Origin: CAIZGX01 sp964511555
GTDB lineage: Bacteria > Bacteroidota > Bacteroidia > Flavobacteriales_D > Sanyastnellaceae
Assembly (NCBI GenBank): GCA_964511555.1
Contig: CAZEFR010000042.1
Location: forward strand, 1 to 19,316
Direction of reading: 5' to 3'
Length of the DNA stretch: 19,316 bases
Of the stretch, positions 1 to 6,841 are shown in pieces (positions within the stretch are counted from its first letter, which is position 1; each line of letters opens with the position of its first letter). The notes beneath the pieces were generated by a model. It made no database searches and was not told the origin of the DNA. It worked only from the letters and a program-made list of their open reading frames with translations. The translations under genes were made by a program, and so were the position numbers.

Positions 1-2
1 GT

Positions 3-71
3 ATTGACAGCGGTTTTCGCGATATGATCAACTATGCCGTTTTTGCCTTGATTCAGATGTCTGAACAATAG
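3..71 (+). CDS. 3' end of an upstream gene, possibly DUF1599 family (partial)
   Basis: Only the last 22 codons and the TAG stop at 69-71 are in the window. The readable tail contains FRDMINYAVFALIQMSEQ, which looks like the end of a helical domain. It resembles the C-terminal helix of DUF1599 proteins common in Bacteroidota (a domain with a D-x-x-N-Y signature), but this rests on memory of the motif and on very few residues. The other two forward frames hit a stop within the first 30 bases. The gene may not be linked functionally to parE, which starts 103 bp later. Confidence 0.45.
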   Translation: MDSGFRDMINYAVFALIQMSEQ

Positions 72-81
72 TATTAACGCG

Positions 82-106
82 AGTTTTCACTCATCTGTTG
101 AAAACT
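82..106. repeat. Inverted repeat upstream of parE
   Basis: AGTTTTC at 82-88 is exactly complementary to GAAAACT at 100-106, with an 11 nt loop. No T-run follows on the plus strand, so it is not a convincing intrinsic terminator. It lies 69 bp before the parE start and upstream of the likely promoter box, so it could be a weak hairpin of the upstream transcript or an operator. Confidence 0.3.
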
Positions 107-143
107 ACCAACCATTGTGAATTTCCAAAGTTATTCTGCGTAT

Positions 144-151
144 TACTTTCG
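144..151 (+). promoter_or_regulatory. Possible -7 box of the parE-parC operon
   Basis: TACTTTCG differs by one base from the Bacteroidota -7 consensus TAnnTTTG. It would give parE a short leader of roughly 20 nt. I could not identify a -33 element at the usual distance, so this is tentative. Confidence 0.3.
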
Positions 152-174
152 AAGTCTGATTTAGAATAGACGAG

Positions 175-2052
175 ATGGCTCAAGAAGTTAAATACACAGA
201 AGACAATATTAAATCCCTCGAGTGGTACGAACACATTCGTCTGCGCCCTGGGATGTACATCGGTAAACTCGGAGACGGTACTACCGCCGACGATGGTATC
301 TATGTTTTGTTGAAGGAAATTATGGACAACTCCATTGACGAATTTGTCATGGGGAATGGAAAGAATGTCGAGATCACCATCAAAGATGGAACGGTTACCG
401 TGCGTGACTATGGAAGAGGAATTCCGCTGGGAAAAGTAATCGATTGTGTTTCGAAAATTAATACCGGAGGTAAGTACGACTCGCGAGCGTTTAAAAAGTC
501 AGTGGGTTTGAATGGTGTGGGTACAAAAGCCGTAAACGCTCTTAGTTCTTTTTTCCGAGTAGAGTCCTACCGCGACGGAGAAATGAAGGCGGCTGAATTC
601 GGAAAAGGAGAAATCACCAAGGATTTTAAAGTTGCAAAGTCGGCTGAGAAGAACGGAACACTCATGTCCTTTGTTCCCGATGATAGCATTTTCGTGAACT
701 ACCAATACCGTTCACAACACATCGAACGTTTGCTTTGGAATTACTGTTATCTGAATGCTGGATTAACCATCATATTTAACGGACAGAAATTCAAATCGGA
801 AAATGGATTGCGCGATTTGCTTGCAGCAAACATGACCGAAGATCCACTTTACACAGCCATTCACTTAAAAAGTGATGACATTGAAGTGGCAATTACACAC
901 ACCAATTCATACGGAGAAGAATACTACAGTTTCGTAAACGGACAATACACCACACAAGGTGGAACGCACCAAGCGGCATTCCGTGAAGCATATGTGAAAG
1001 TCATTCGCGACTTCTTCAAGAAAGACTACGAAGCTGTCGATGTCCGTTCGGGAATTGTTGCCGCAGTGGCTATCAAAGTCATTGAGCCGGTTTTCGAATC
1101 GCAAACCAAAACGAAGTTGGGTTCAAACGAAATTGAGCCGAACGGTAAAAGCGTTAAAGCTTTCGTTTTAGAATTCCTTCAGAAAGAACTCGACAACTTC
1201 TTGCATAGAAACCCAGAAATTGCTCAAAGTCTTTTGAAGAAAATTCTTCAATCGGAAAGAGAAAGAAAGGAACTTGCGGGTATTGCTAAATTGGCCAGAG
1301 AGCGTGCAAAGAAATCGAACTTGCACAACAAGAAATTGCGCGATTGCAAAGTTCACTACGCCGACAAAAGCGACTTAGCTAATGCAACAACCCTGTTCAT
1401 TACCGAGGGAGATTCGGCTTCGGGATCCATTACCATTTCTCGAAATGTACAGACCCAAGCCGTTTTCAGTTTGAAGGGAAAACCTTTAAATACTTATGGT
1501 TTAACGAAGAAGGTCGTTTACGAAAACGAAGAGTTCAACTTGCTTCAAGCGGCATTGGACATTGAAGACGGACTTGATTCTCTTCGATACAACAACGTGG
1601 TTATCGCAACCGATGCCGATGTCGATGGCATGCACATTCGTTTGCTTATGATCACGTTCTTCCTTCAGTTTTTCCCTGACTTAGTGAAATCCGGACACTT
1701 GTATGTCCTTCAAACACCGTTGTTCCGTGTGAGAAACAAGAAGGAAACCATCTATTGTTATTCCGATCTTGAGCGTCAGCATGCCATTCAGAAGTTAGGA
1801 ACTAAGCCGGAAATCACCCGATTCAAGGGATTGGGTGAGATTTCTCCAGACGAGTTCAAGTTCTTCATTGGTGAAAGCATACGTCTTGAACCCGTTGTAA
1901 TTACGAAAGACATTCACATCAAAGACATTCTTGAATTCTACATGGGTAAGAATACACCCGATAGACAAGACTTTATTATTAGAAACCTTCGCGTAGAGAA
2001 AGACGAAATTGTAGAAAAGAAGGAAGTTGAAACTGAACCAGAAACAGAATAG
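175..2052 (+). CDS. parE: DNA topoisomerase IV subunit B
   Basis: This 625-residue protein is the ATPase/TOPRIM subunit of a type IIA topoisomerase; with ParC it decatenates daughter chromosomes using ATP. The GHKL ATP site is clear: KEIMDNS with E48, D51 and N52, the DYGRGIP loop at 78-84, and the glycine-rich GLNGVGTKAV lid at 111-120. The TOPRIM metal site follows as EGDSASG from E411 and DADVD at 480-484. A C-terminal RFKGLGE block is also typical. The length of about 620 and the absence of a GyrB-type insert favour ParE over GyrB, as does the immediate parC neighbour. ATG 175 is the only sensible start. The C-terminal tail is acidic and low complexity (..EKKEVETEPETE). The stop lies 8 bp before parC, so the two are one operon. 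Confidence 0.95.
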   Translation: MAQEVKYTEDNIKSLEWYEHIRLRPGMYIGKLGDGTTADDGIYVLLKEIMDNSIDEFVMGNGKNVEITIKDGTVTVRDYGRGIPLGKVIDCVSKINTGGKYDSRAFKKSVGLNGVGTKAVNALSSFFRVESYRDGEMKAAEFGKGEITKDFKVAKSAEKNGTLMSFVPDDSIFVNYQYRSQHIERLLWNYCYLNAGLTIIFNGQKFKSENGLRDLLAANMTEDPLYTAIHLKSDDIEVAITHTNSYGEEYYSFVNGQYTTQGGTHQAAFREAYVKVIRDFFKKDYEAVDVRSGIVAAVAIKVIEPVFESQTKTKLGSNEIEPNGKSVKAFVLEFLQKELDNFLHRNPEIAQSLLKKILQSERERKELAGIAKLARERAKKSNLHNKKLRDCKVHYADKSDLANATTLFITEGDSASGSITISRNVQTQAVFSLKGKPLNTYGLTKKVVYENEEFNLLQAALDIEDGLDSLRYNNVVIATDADVDGMHIRLLMITFFLQFFPDLVKSGHLYVLQTPLFRVRNKKETIYCYSDLERQHAIQKLGTKPEITRFKGLGEISPDEFKFFIGESIRLEPVVITKDIHIKDILEFYMGKNTPDRQDFIIRNLRVEKDEIVEKKEVETEPETE

Positions 2053-2060
2053 GAGTGGAG

Positions 2061-4661
2061 ATGGAAGAGAATACAAATCCAGAAGAGAATAAATTAGGAA
2101 ACGTTGTTGGCGTAACCGACCTTTATGAAGGTTGGTTTTTGGAATATGCGTCATACGTAATCTTGGAACGTGCGGTTCCGCATTTGTACGACGGACTGAA
2201 GCCGGTTCAACGAAGAATTTTGCATAGCTTGTGGGAAATGGACGATGGTCGTTTCAACAAGGTGGCGAACGTAATCGGAAACACGATGAAGTACCATCCG
2301 CATGGAGATGCTTCTATTGGAGATGCGTTAGTTCAAATCGGACAGAAGAATTTGCTCATCGATACCCAAGGAAACTGGGGGAATATTTTTACAGGAGATA
2401 GCGCCGCTGCTCCTCGTTACATTGAATCGCGATTGAACAAACTCTCGCAAGAGATCATTTTCAATCCGAAAACAACAAATTGGTTAGCGAGTTACGATGG
2501 AAGAAACAAGGAACCCGAAACGCTTCCAGTTAAATTCCCTCTTTTGCTTTCTTTAGGGGTTGAAGGAATTGCCGTGGGATTGGCTTGTAAAATCCTTCCA
2601 CACAACTTCGTTGAACTCATTGATGCGAGTATTGACGCTTTGCGCGGAAAGAAAACGCACATTGTTCCCGATTTCTTGACTGGTGGAATGGCCGATTTCT
2701 CGGATTACAACGGTGGACTTCGTGGTGGAAAGGTTCGCGTTCGCGCGAAAATCAAAAAGGACGATGCCGCGCGTTGCCTAATTATTACTGAAATTCCATT
2801 CGGAACAACGACATCTTCTTTGATAGATTCCATCTTGAAAGCCAACGAAAAAGGCAAAATCAAGATTAAGAAAATTGAAGACAACACCGCTGAGTTTGTT
2901 GAAATCTTGGTTCACTTGGCAACAGGTGTTTCTCCGGATAAGACCATTGATGCGTTATATGCTTTCACTGATTGTGAAGTAAGTATTTCACCAAACTCGT
3001 GTGTCATTCACGACGATCGTCCGAAATTTCTTCCTGTAGATGAATTATTAAAGATTTCGGCCGATAGAACGCGTGATTTAATTGGGAAAGAGCTTGAGAT
3101 TCAGTTGAATGAACTTCAAGAAAGTTGGCATTTTGCCTCGTTGGAAAAGATTTTTATTGAAAAGAGAATCTACCGCGACATTGAAGAATGCGAAACTTGG
3201 GACGATATCATTGCGGCGATTCACAAAGGATTAAAGCCACATACGAAGAAATTCTTGCGTGCGGTGACTGATGAAGATGTGGCGCGCTTGACTGAAATCA
3301 AGATCAAACGAATTTCGAAATTCGATAGTAAGAAGGCAGACGATTTCATTTCAAGATTGGAGGGTGAAATCGATGAGGTGAAAGAAAAGTTGAATCACTT
3401 GACTGATACTGCCATTGCTTATTTCAAAGATTTAAAAGCGAAATACGGTAAAGGAAGAGAGCGTAAAACGGAAATCAGAACCTTCGATACGGTTCAGGCA
3501 GCTGCCGTGGCTATTGCAAATGCCAAGCTTTCTGTGAATTTGGCTGAAGGGTTCGCTGGAATCGGTTTGAAACGTGACGAAGGTGAGTTTGTTTGCGAAT
3601 GTTCCGATATCGACGATATTATCGTTTTCCGAAGAGACGGAAAAATGATGGTTTCGAAGGTTCAGCAAAAGGCTTTCTTCGGAAAGGATATTATTCACAT
3701 TGCCGTTTGGAAGAAAGACGACCGTCGCACCATTTACAATTTAATGTATCGCGACGGCAAGAATGGCGGAGCCAACATGAAGCGCTTCGCGGTTACTTCC
3801 ATTACCCGAGACAAAGAATACGACCTTACCAAAGGAACTCCTGGAAGTGAGGTTCTCTATTTCAGCGCCAATCCAAACGGAGAAGCTGAAGTGGTTACAG
3901 TTAATTTAAGAGCTCTTGAGCGATTGAAGAAATTGAAGTTCGACGTTGATTTCTCTGAATTGGCCGTTAAAGGTAGAGATGCCCAGGGTAACGTTGCAAC
4001 GAAGTACCCTGTTAAAAAGGTTGAATTGAAATCAGCTGGGGTTTCTACTTTGAGTGCGCGTAAGATTTGGATCGATGAAAGCGTTCAAAGACTCAACGAC
4101 GAAGGTCGTGGAAGATTCCTAGGAGATTTCGGTCCAGAGGACAAGATTCTTGTCATACAATCATCAGGAGACTATCAGTTAATTGCACCAGATCTAAGTG
4201 TTCATTTTCCAGATAATATGATAACCATTGAAAAATGGCTACCTGAGAAACCGATGAGTTCGGTTTATTTCGACGGAGAGAAAGAAACCTGGATGGTGAA
4301 ACGATTCTTAATTGAACCAAGCAAAGGCTTGGTTCGATTCATTACCGAACACCCAAAATCAAAGTTGGCGGTTGCAACAACGAACCACTTCCCAAATGTC
4401 TACATACGTTTCAATAAGAAATTTAAGCAGGCACAAAACAAGATGGACGAGACTGTGAACCTGCCAGATTTTATTTCTGTGAAGGGAATTAAAGCAATTG
4501 GAAATCGACTTTCGACCTATCCAATCCTTTCAGTTGATTTACTTGAACCAGATGCGGAACGTGAACAAGAAGCCGATGAGGCTATTTTGGCAACTCGACC
4601 GCAGACGACTACAGCATTAAATGAGGACGGAACTGAAGCGATTCAACCATCTTTATTCTAG
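2061..4661 (+). CDS. parC: DNA topoisomerase IV subunit A
   Basis: This is the DNA breakage-reunion subunit, 866 residues from ATG 2061. AGGAG at 2051-2055 sits 5 nt before that ATG and favours it over an in-frame GTG at 2055. The winged-helix active site is seen in AAPRYIESRL, with catalytic tyrosine Y120 and the arginine just before it. The quinolone-region helix reads HPHGDASIGDALV: the residue at the E. coli Ser80 position is A84 and at the Glu84 position D88. The rest holds the tower and coiled-coil region (about 330-480) and a C-terminal pinwheel-like domain of beta-rich repeats (from about 500) without a clear GyrA box, as expected for ParC. The protein ends in IQPSLF, resembling a sliding-clamp-binding peptide. 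It is co-transcribed with parE. Confidence 0.95.
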   Translation: MEENTNPEENKLGNVVGVTDLYEGWFLEYASYVILERAVPHLYDGLKPVQRRILHSLWEMDDGRFNKVANVIGNTMKYHPHGDASIGDALVQIGQKNLLIDTQGNWGNIFTGDSAAAPRYIESRLNKLSQEIIFNPKTTNWLASYDGRNKEPETLPVKFPLLLSLGVEGIAVGLACKILPHNFVELIDASIDALRGKKTHIVPDFLTGGMADFSDYNGGLRGGKVRVRAKIKKDDAARCLIITEIPFGTTTSSLIDSILKANEKGKIKIKKIEDNTAEFVEILVHLATGVSPDKTIDALYAFTDCEVSISPNSCVIHDDRPKFLPVDELLKISADRTRDLIGKELEIQLNELQESWHFASLEKIFIEKRIYRDIEECETWDDIIAAIHKGLKPHTKKFLRAVTDEDVARLTEIKIKRISKFDSKKADDFISRLEGEIDEVKEKLNHLTDTAIAYFKDLKAKYGKGRERKTEIRTFDTVQAAAVAIANAKLSVNLAEGFAGIGLKRDEGEFVCECSDIDDIIVFRRDGKMMVSKVQQKAFFGKDIIHIAVWKKDDRRTIYNLMYRDGKNGGANMKRFAVTSITRDKEYDLTKGTPGSEVLYFSANPNGEAEVVTVNLRALERLKKLKFDVDFSELAVKGRDAQGNVATKYPVKKVELKSAGVSTLSARKIWIDESVQRLNDEGRGRFLGDFGPEDKILVIQSSGDYQLIAPDLSVHFPDNMITIEKWLPEKPMSSVYFDGEKETWMVKRFLIEPSKGLVRFITEHPKSKLAVATTNHFPNVYIRFNKKFKQAQNKMDETVNLPDFISVKGIKAIGNRLSTYPILSVDLLEPDAEREQEADEAILATRPQTTTALNEDGTEAIQPSLF

Positions 4662-4670
4662 ATTTAGCTG

Positions 4671-4697
4671 ACTGGAATTAAGTAATTGAATTTCAGT
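4671..4697 (+). other. Weak hairpin after parC
   Basis: ACTGGAATT (4671-4679) can pair with AATTTCAGT (4689-4697), including one G-U pair, over a 9 nt loop. There is no T-run after it, so termination here would be weak; it may only protect the parC 3' end. The rest of the 76 bp gap before the next gene is AT-rich, and I see no consensus promoter in it. Confidence 0.3.
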
Positions 4698-4737
4698 AAT
4701 TAAAGTACATTGAGTTAAATAATATAATAAATCAAAT

Positions 4738-5427
4738 ATGAACGCACCGCATATCCATCTTTTAATCAACCATTTGCCAATAATTGGACTAATAATCGGG
4801 ATTTTGGTTGTTATTTTTGGTCTTTTTAGCAAAAAACAGGTCGTTTCCTCAGTTGGATTGTGGATTACTATGATTGCTGGTTTTTCGAGTTATCCGACCA
4901 TGTATTCTGGTGGTGCTTCTGAACATTTTTTCGAAGAAAATGAAGGGAAATACTGTGTTAGTAAAGAGTTGATTCACGAACACGAAGAAACTGCTGAATT
5001 GGCTTTTTGGCCGTGCATTGCAACGGGGGTATTTGCTGGTTTAGCGCTAATTGGCAACAGAAAAGGACATAAACACACGAAAAAAGCCGAAATTCTAGTG
5101 GTTTTCATCGGAGTTATCGCAATAATCCTAATTGGAAAAGCTGGATTAACTGGAGGTCAAATTCGTCATCCAGAGATTTCAAGTTGCTGTTCAGCTGAAG
5201 GATCGGGTGAATCTTGCAAAGGAAAGTCCGGTCATGAGGGCTGCACAGGTATGTCAGGTCACGAAGGTTGCACATACATGAATTCAGAGAAATGCGGATC
5301 GAATTGTATGCCTGGTTGTAAACACGACGGAACGGACGCATGTTGTAAATCAGACACAACTGTTCAGCAAAAATCTTGTTGTAAGAAAGATGGTGCTGGT
5401 TGTCAGCATTCAGAGGAAGGTCATTAA
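4738..5427 (+). CDS. Four-helix membrane protein with cysteine-rich C-terminal tail
   Basis: The first 145 residues form a small integral membrane protein with four hydrophobic segments, at about 13-30, 36-54, 89-106 and 118-137. The N-terminal HIHLLINHLP pattern (H5, H7, H12) and the HEHEETAE motif (H80, H82) recall a widespread family of small, probably heme- or metal-related bacterial membrane proteins similar to DUF2231; no biochemical role is known to me. The unusual part is the tail from residue 149 to 229. It holds 13 cysteines (150, 151, 160, 169, 178, 186, 190, 194, 202, 203, 214, 215, 222), several histidines and many Gly/Lys/Ser, with a near-perfect tandem nonapeptide SGHEGCTxM at 164-172 and 173-181. 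This suggests binding of soft metals such as copper, zinc or heavy metals. The ATG follows an AT-rich stretch with no strong ribosome site. It appears monocistronic. Confidence 0.85.
   Translation: MNAPHIHLLINHLPIIGLIIGILVVIFGLFSKKQVVSSVGLWITMIAGFSSYPTMYSGGASEHFFEENEGKYCVSKELIHEHEETAELAFWPCIATGVFAGLALIGNRKGHKHTKKAEILVVFIGVIAIILIGKAGLTGGQIRHPEISSCCSAEGSGESCKGKSGHEGCTGMSGHEGCTYMNSEKCGSNCMPGCKHDGTDACCKSDTTVQQKSCCKKDGAGCQHSEEGH
5227..5280 (+). repeat. Tandem 27-bp repeat coding two SGHEGCTxM nonapeptides
   Basis: Two adjacent 27-base units encode residues 164-172 and 173-181 of the cysteine-rich membrane protein. The peptides differ only at the eighth residue (Gly versus Tyr). The codons differ at several third positions (for example TCC/TCA for Ser, CAT/CAC for His), so the duplication is not recent or the peptide is under selection. 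Confidence 0.75.
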
Positions 5428-5456
5428 TTGAATCTTATTCAATCGTCAAAATTTTG

Positions 5457-5480
5457 AACTCGGAGGAATCCGAGTTTTTT
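5457..5480 (+). terminator. Intrinsic terminator after the cysteine-rich membrane protein gene
   Basis: AACTCGGA (5457-5464) pairs perfectly with TCCGAGTT (5469-5476) over a GGAA tetraloop and runs into six T residues (5475-5480). It is 29 bp after the stop codon at 5427. The 12-bp palindrome TCAAAATTTTGA at 5446-5457 abuts it on the left. Confidence 0.9.
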
Positions 5481-5524
5481 AATGTCCTGATAATCAGATT
5501 TCAACGTATGCTAAAGACACATAA

Positions 5525-5539
5525 TTTACATTATGTAAA
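5525..5539. repeat. 15-bp palindrome TTTACAT-T-ATGTAAA
   Basis: Two perfect 7-base arms around a single central T lie in a gap between genes, 45 bp before the pyrimidine-rich array. The form suits a dimeric regulator site, but no gene start lies close by on either strand, so a role as operator is not supported by context. No terminator-like T-run follows it. Confidence 0.4.
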
Positions 5540-5570
5540 GTAATGTTTGAAGTAATATAGAAGTCATAAA

Positions 5571-5695
5571 TCTTCCTATCTCTTAACTTTTTTACCTCTT
5601 TTTTAACTTCTCTTAGCCAATCTTAACCTCTCTCCAAATCTTCCCATCTCTTAACTTTCTTACCTCTTCTTAACTTAGCTTACCCTTTCTTAAAA
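5571..5695. repeat. Pyrimidine-rich array of TTAAC/TTACC motifs with a duplicated 38-39 bp unit
   Basis: The plus strand is almost purely C/T apart from recurring TTAAC, TTACC and TTAGC pentamers. These start at 5583, 5592, 5603, 5613, 5623, then 5651, 5660, 5670, 5675 and 5680, with TTAAA at 5690, mostly 9-11 bp apart, about one helical turn. A block at 5571-5609 is repeated at 5639-5676 with three C/T changes and one indel, giving a 68 bp period. It lies after the last gene of the minus-strand operon, so on that transcript it would be a purine-rich 3' region (GGTAAG and GTTAAG repeats). I see no coding potential and no CRISPR-like repeat-spacer pattern. Confidence 0.75.
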
Positions 5696-6145
5696 TCAAT
5701 TAACATTTCCCTTAAACGTTAAAAACGCAAACTCCCCATCCTTAAATTCAAACCCCATAACTTTTGTATATGGGCCATATCGATCTTGAAAATGAAATCG
5801 AACTGAATACGAATAAATATTTCCAGCCATTAACTGCCCTCTTGGATATTTATCTATGTAATGAGGATCTCCGGTAAACGCCCTGGTGATTTCCAAATCT
5901 TTATTACCCACTTTAAAATAAAACGTTTTGTAGCAATTCTGTCTTGGTGTATTCTCCCATTTATATGGATTCTCCGTAACCAATAGAAAATTCTTCGTTC
6001 GCTCTCCTGAAATCGTTTTCAGCCAAAGCGTATCTGAAAAAATCAATGAATCTTGCTCTATTTTAACGTGATTTTCGTTAAAATCTTGAGAAAAACCGAT
6101 AAAACTGAGTGAAATGAAAGAAATAATGGTAAAAAGAGATCTCAT
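5696..6145 (-). CDS. Small secreted protein of unknown function
   Basis: The 149-residue product starts with a clear signal peptide (basic MR, hydrophobic core, FIGFSQ with cleavage likely before Q20). The mature part is about 130 residues, rich in aromatic residues and beta-prone, with two cysteines at most, and suggests a small periplasmic or surface beta domain. I do not recognise the family. It starts 30 bp after the stop of the ATPase gene on the same strand, with a purine-rich AAAAGG about 8 nt before the ATG, so it is probably the last gene of the export operon. Its 3' end runs into the TTAAC array. Whether it works with the transporter or is just carried in its transcript cannot be told. 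Confidence 0.75.
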   Translation of the reverse strand: MRSLFTIISFISLSFIGFSQDFNENHVKIEQDSLIFSDTLWLKTISGERTKNFLLVTENPYKWENTPRQNCYKTFYFKVGNKDLEITRAFTGDPHYIDKYPRGQLMAGNIYSYSVRFHFQDRYGPYTKVMGFEFKDGEFAFLTFKGNVN

Positions 6146-6175
6146 TTCAAGACCTTTTCAATTACCGAACCACTT

Positions 6176-6841
6176 TTAGATAATCTGGCCGTCAGACATG
6201 GTGATTGTCCGATCACTGGCCTTCGCAAAATCATTATCATGGGTAACCGCAATAATGGTCTGACCTTTTTCATGCGCTAATTCCTGAAGAATCTCGAACA
6301 CAACCTGGGTATTCTTACTGTCCAAATTTCCGGTCGGTTCATCTCCCATGATAATCAAAGGATCATTGATGAGTGCCCTGGCAATTGCTATTCGCTGCTG
6401 CTGTCCACCTGAAAGCTTTGATGCAGGCTTCAACGCCTGATCTTCCATTCCCAACATCTTCAATTTTTCAATTGCCCGGTGTTCTATCTCCTCTTTGCTC
6501 CATTTCCCAAGCTTCAAAGCCGGTATCATAATGTTGTTCAAACAGGTAAAATCAGCAAGCAAATAGTGAAATTGGAAAATGAATCCAATCTTTTCATTTC
6601 GAATTGCAGCTAATCGATCTTGTCCATATGAACTAACCTGTTCACCGTCAATGATTAACTCGCCTTTGTAATCGGTATCCATGGTTGAAAGGACATACAA
6701 CAATGTCGATTTCCCGCACCCAGACTTTCCAACAAGCGTCAGAAACTCACCTTTTTCCACCCCAAAAGAAATATCGTTCAGCACTTTGAACTCCACTGGG
6801 TCGTGGAAAAACTTCTCTATTTTCTTGACTTCCAGTATCAT
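6176..6841 (-). CDS. ABC transporter ATP-binding protein, MacB/LolD type
   Basis: This 221-residue nucleotide-binding subunit would power the adjacent FtsX-type permease. All motifs are intact: Walker A GKSGCGKST at 38-46, Q-loop Q90, signature LSGGQQQR at 143-150, Walker B LIIMGDEPT with D167 and E168, and the H-loop H201 in VTHDND. Length and the DEPTGNLDS sequence fit the LolD/MacB/FtsE group, in which the ATPase drives movement of a periplasmic domain rather than carrying substrate through the membrane. Its ATG overlaps the TAA of the permease gene in TAATG, indicating translational coupling. A substrate cannot be deduced. Confidence 0.93.
   Translation of the reverse strand: MILEVKKIEKFFHDPVEFKVLNDISFGVEKGEFLTLVGKSGCGKSTLLYVLSTMDTDYKGELIIDGEQVSSYGQDRLAAIRNEKIGFIFQFHYLLADFTCLNNIMIPALKLGKWSKEEIEHRAIEKLKMLGMEDQALKPASKLSGGQQQRIAIARALINDPLIIMGDEPTGNLDSKNTQVVFEILQELAHEKGQTIIAVTHDNDFAKASDRTITMSDGQII

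Noticed and set aside
2055..2060. GTG 2055 as parC start
   Set aside because: It overlaps the AGGAG ribosome site that is well placed for ATG 2061.
1795..2154. Open frame of 119 codons on the minus strand across the parE-parC junction
   Set aside because: It is antisense to well-conserved coding sequence in both topoisomerase genes, has low-complexity Phe/Leu-rich content, and no promoter or homology-like motif.
5114..5359. Minus-strand open frame within the cysteine-rich tail region
   Set aside because: It is the shadow of the tail codons; the plus-strand reading has a signature membrane part, an ATG and a terminator.
5571..5695. CRISPR array
   Set aside because: The repeated pentamers are too short and too close, there are no constant repeats with unique spacers, and no cas genes are present.
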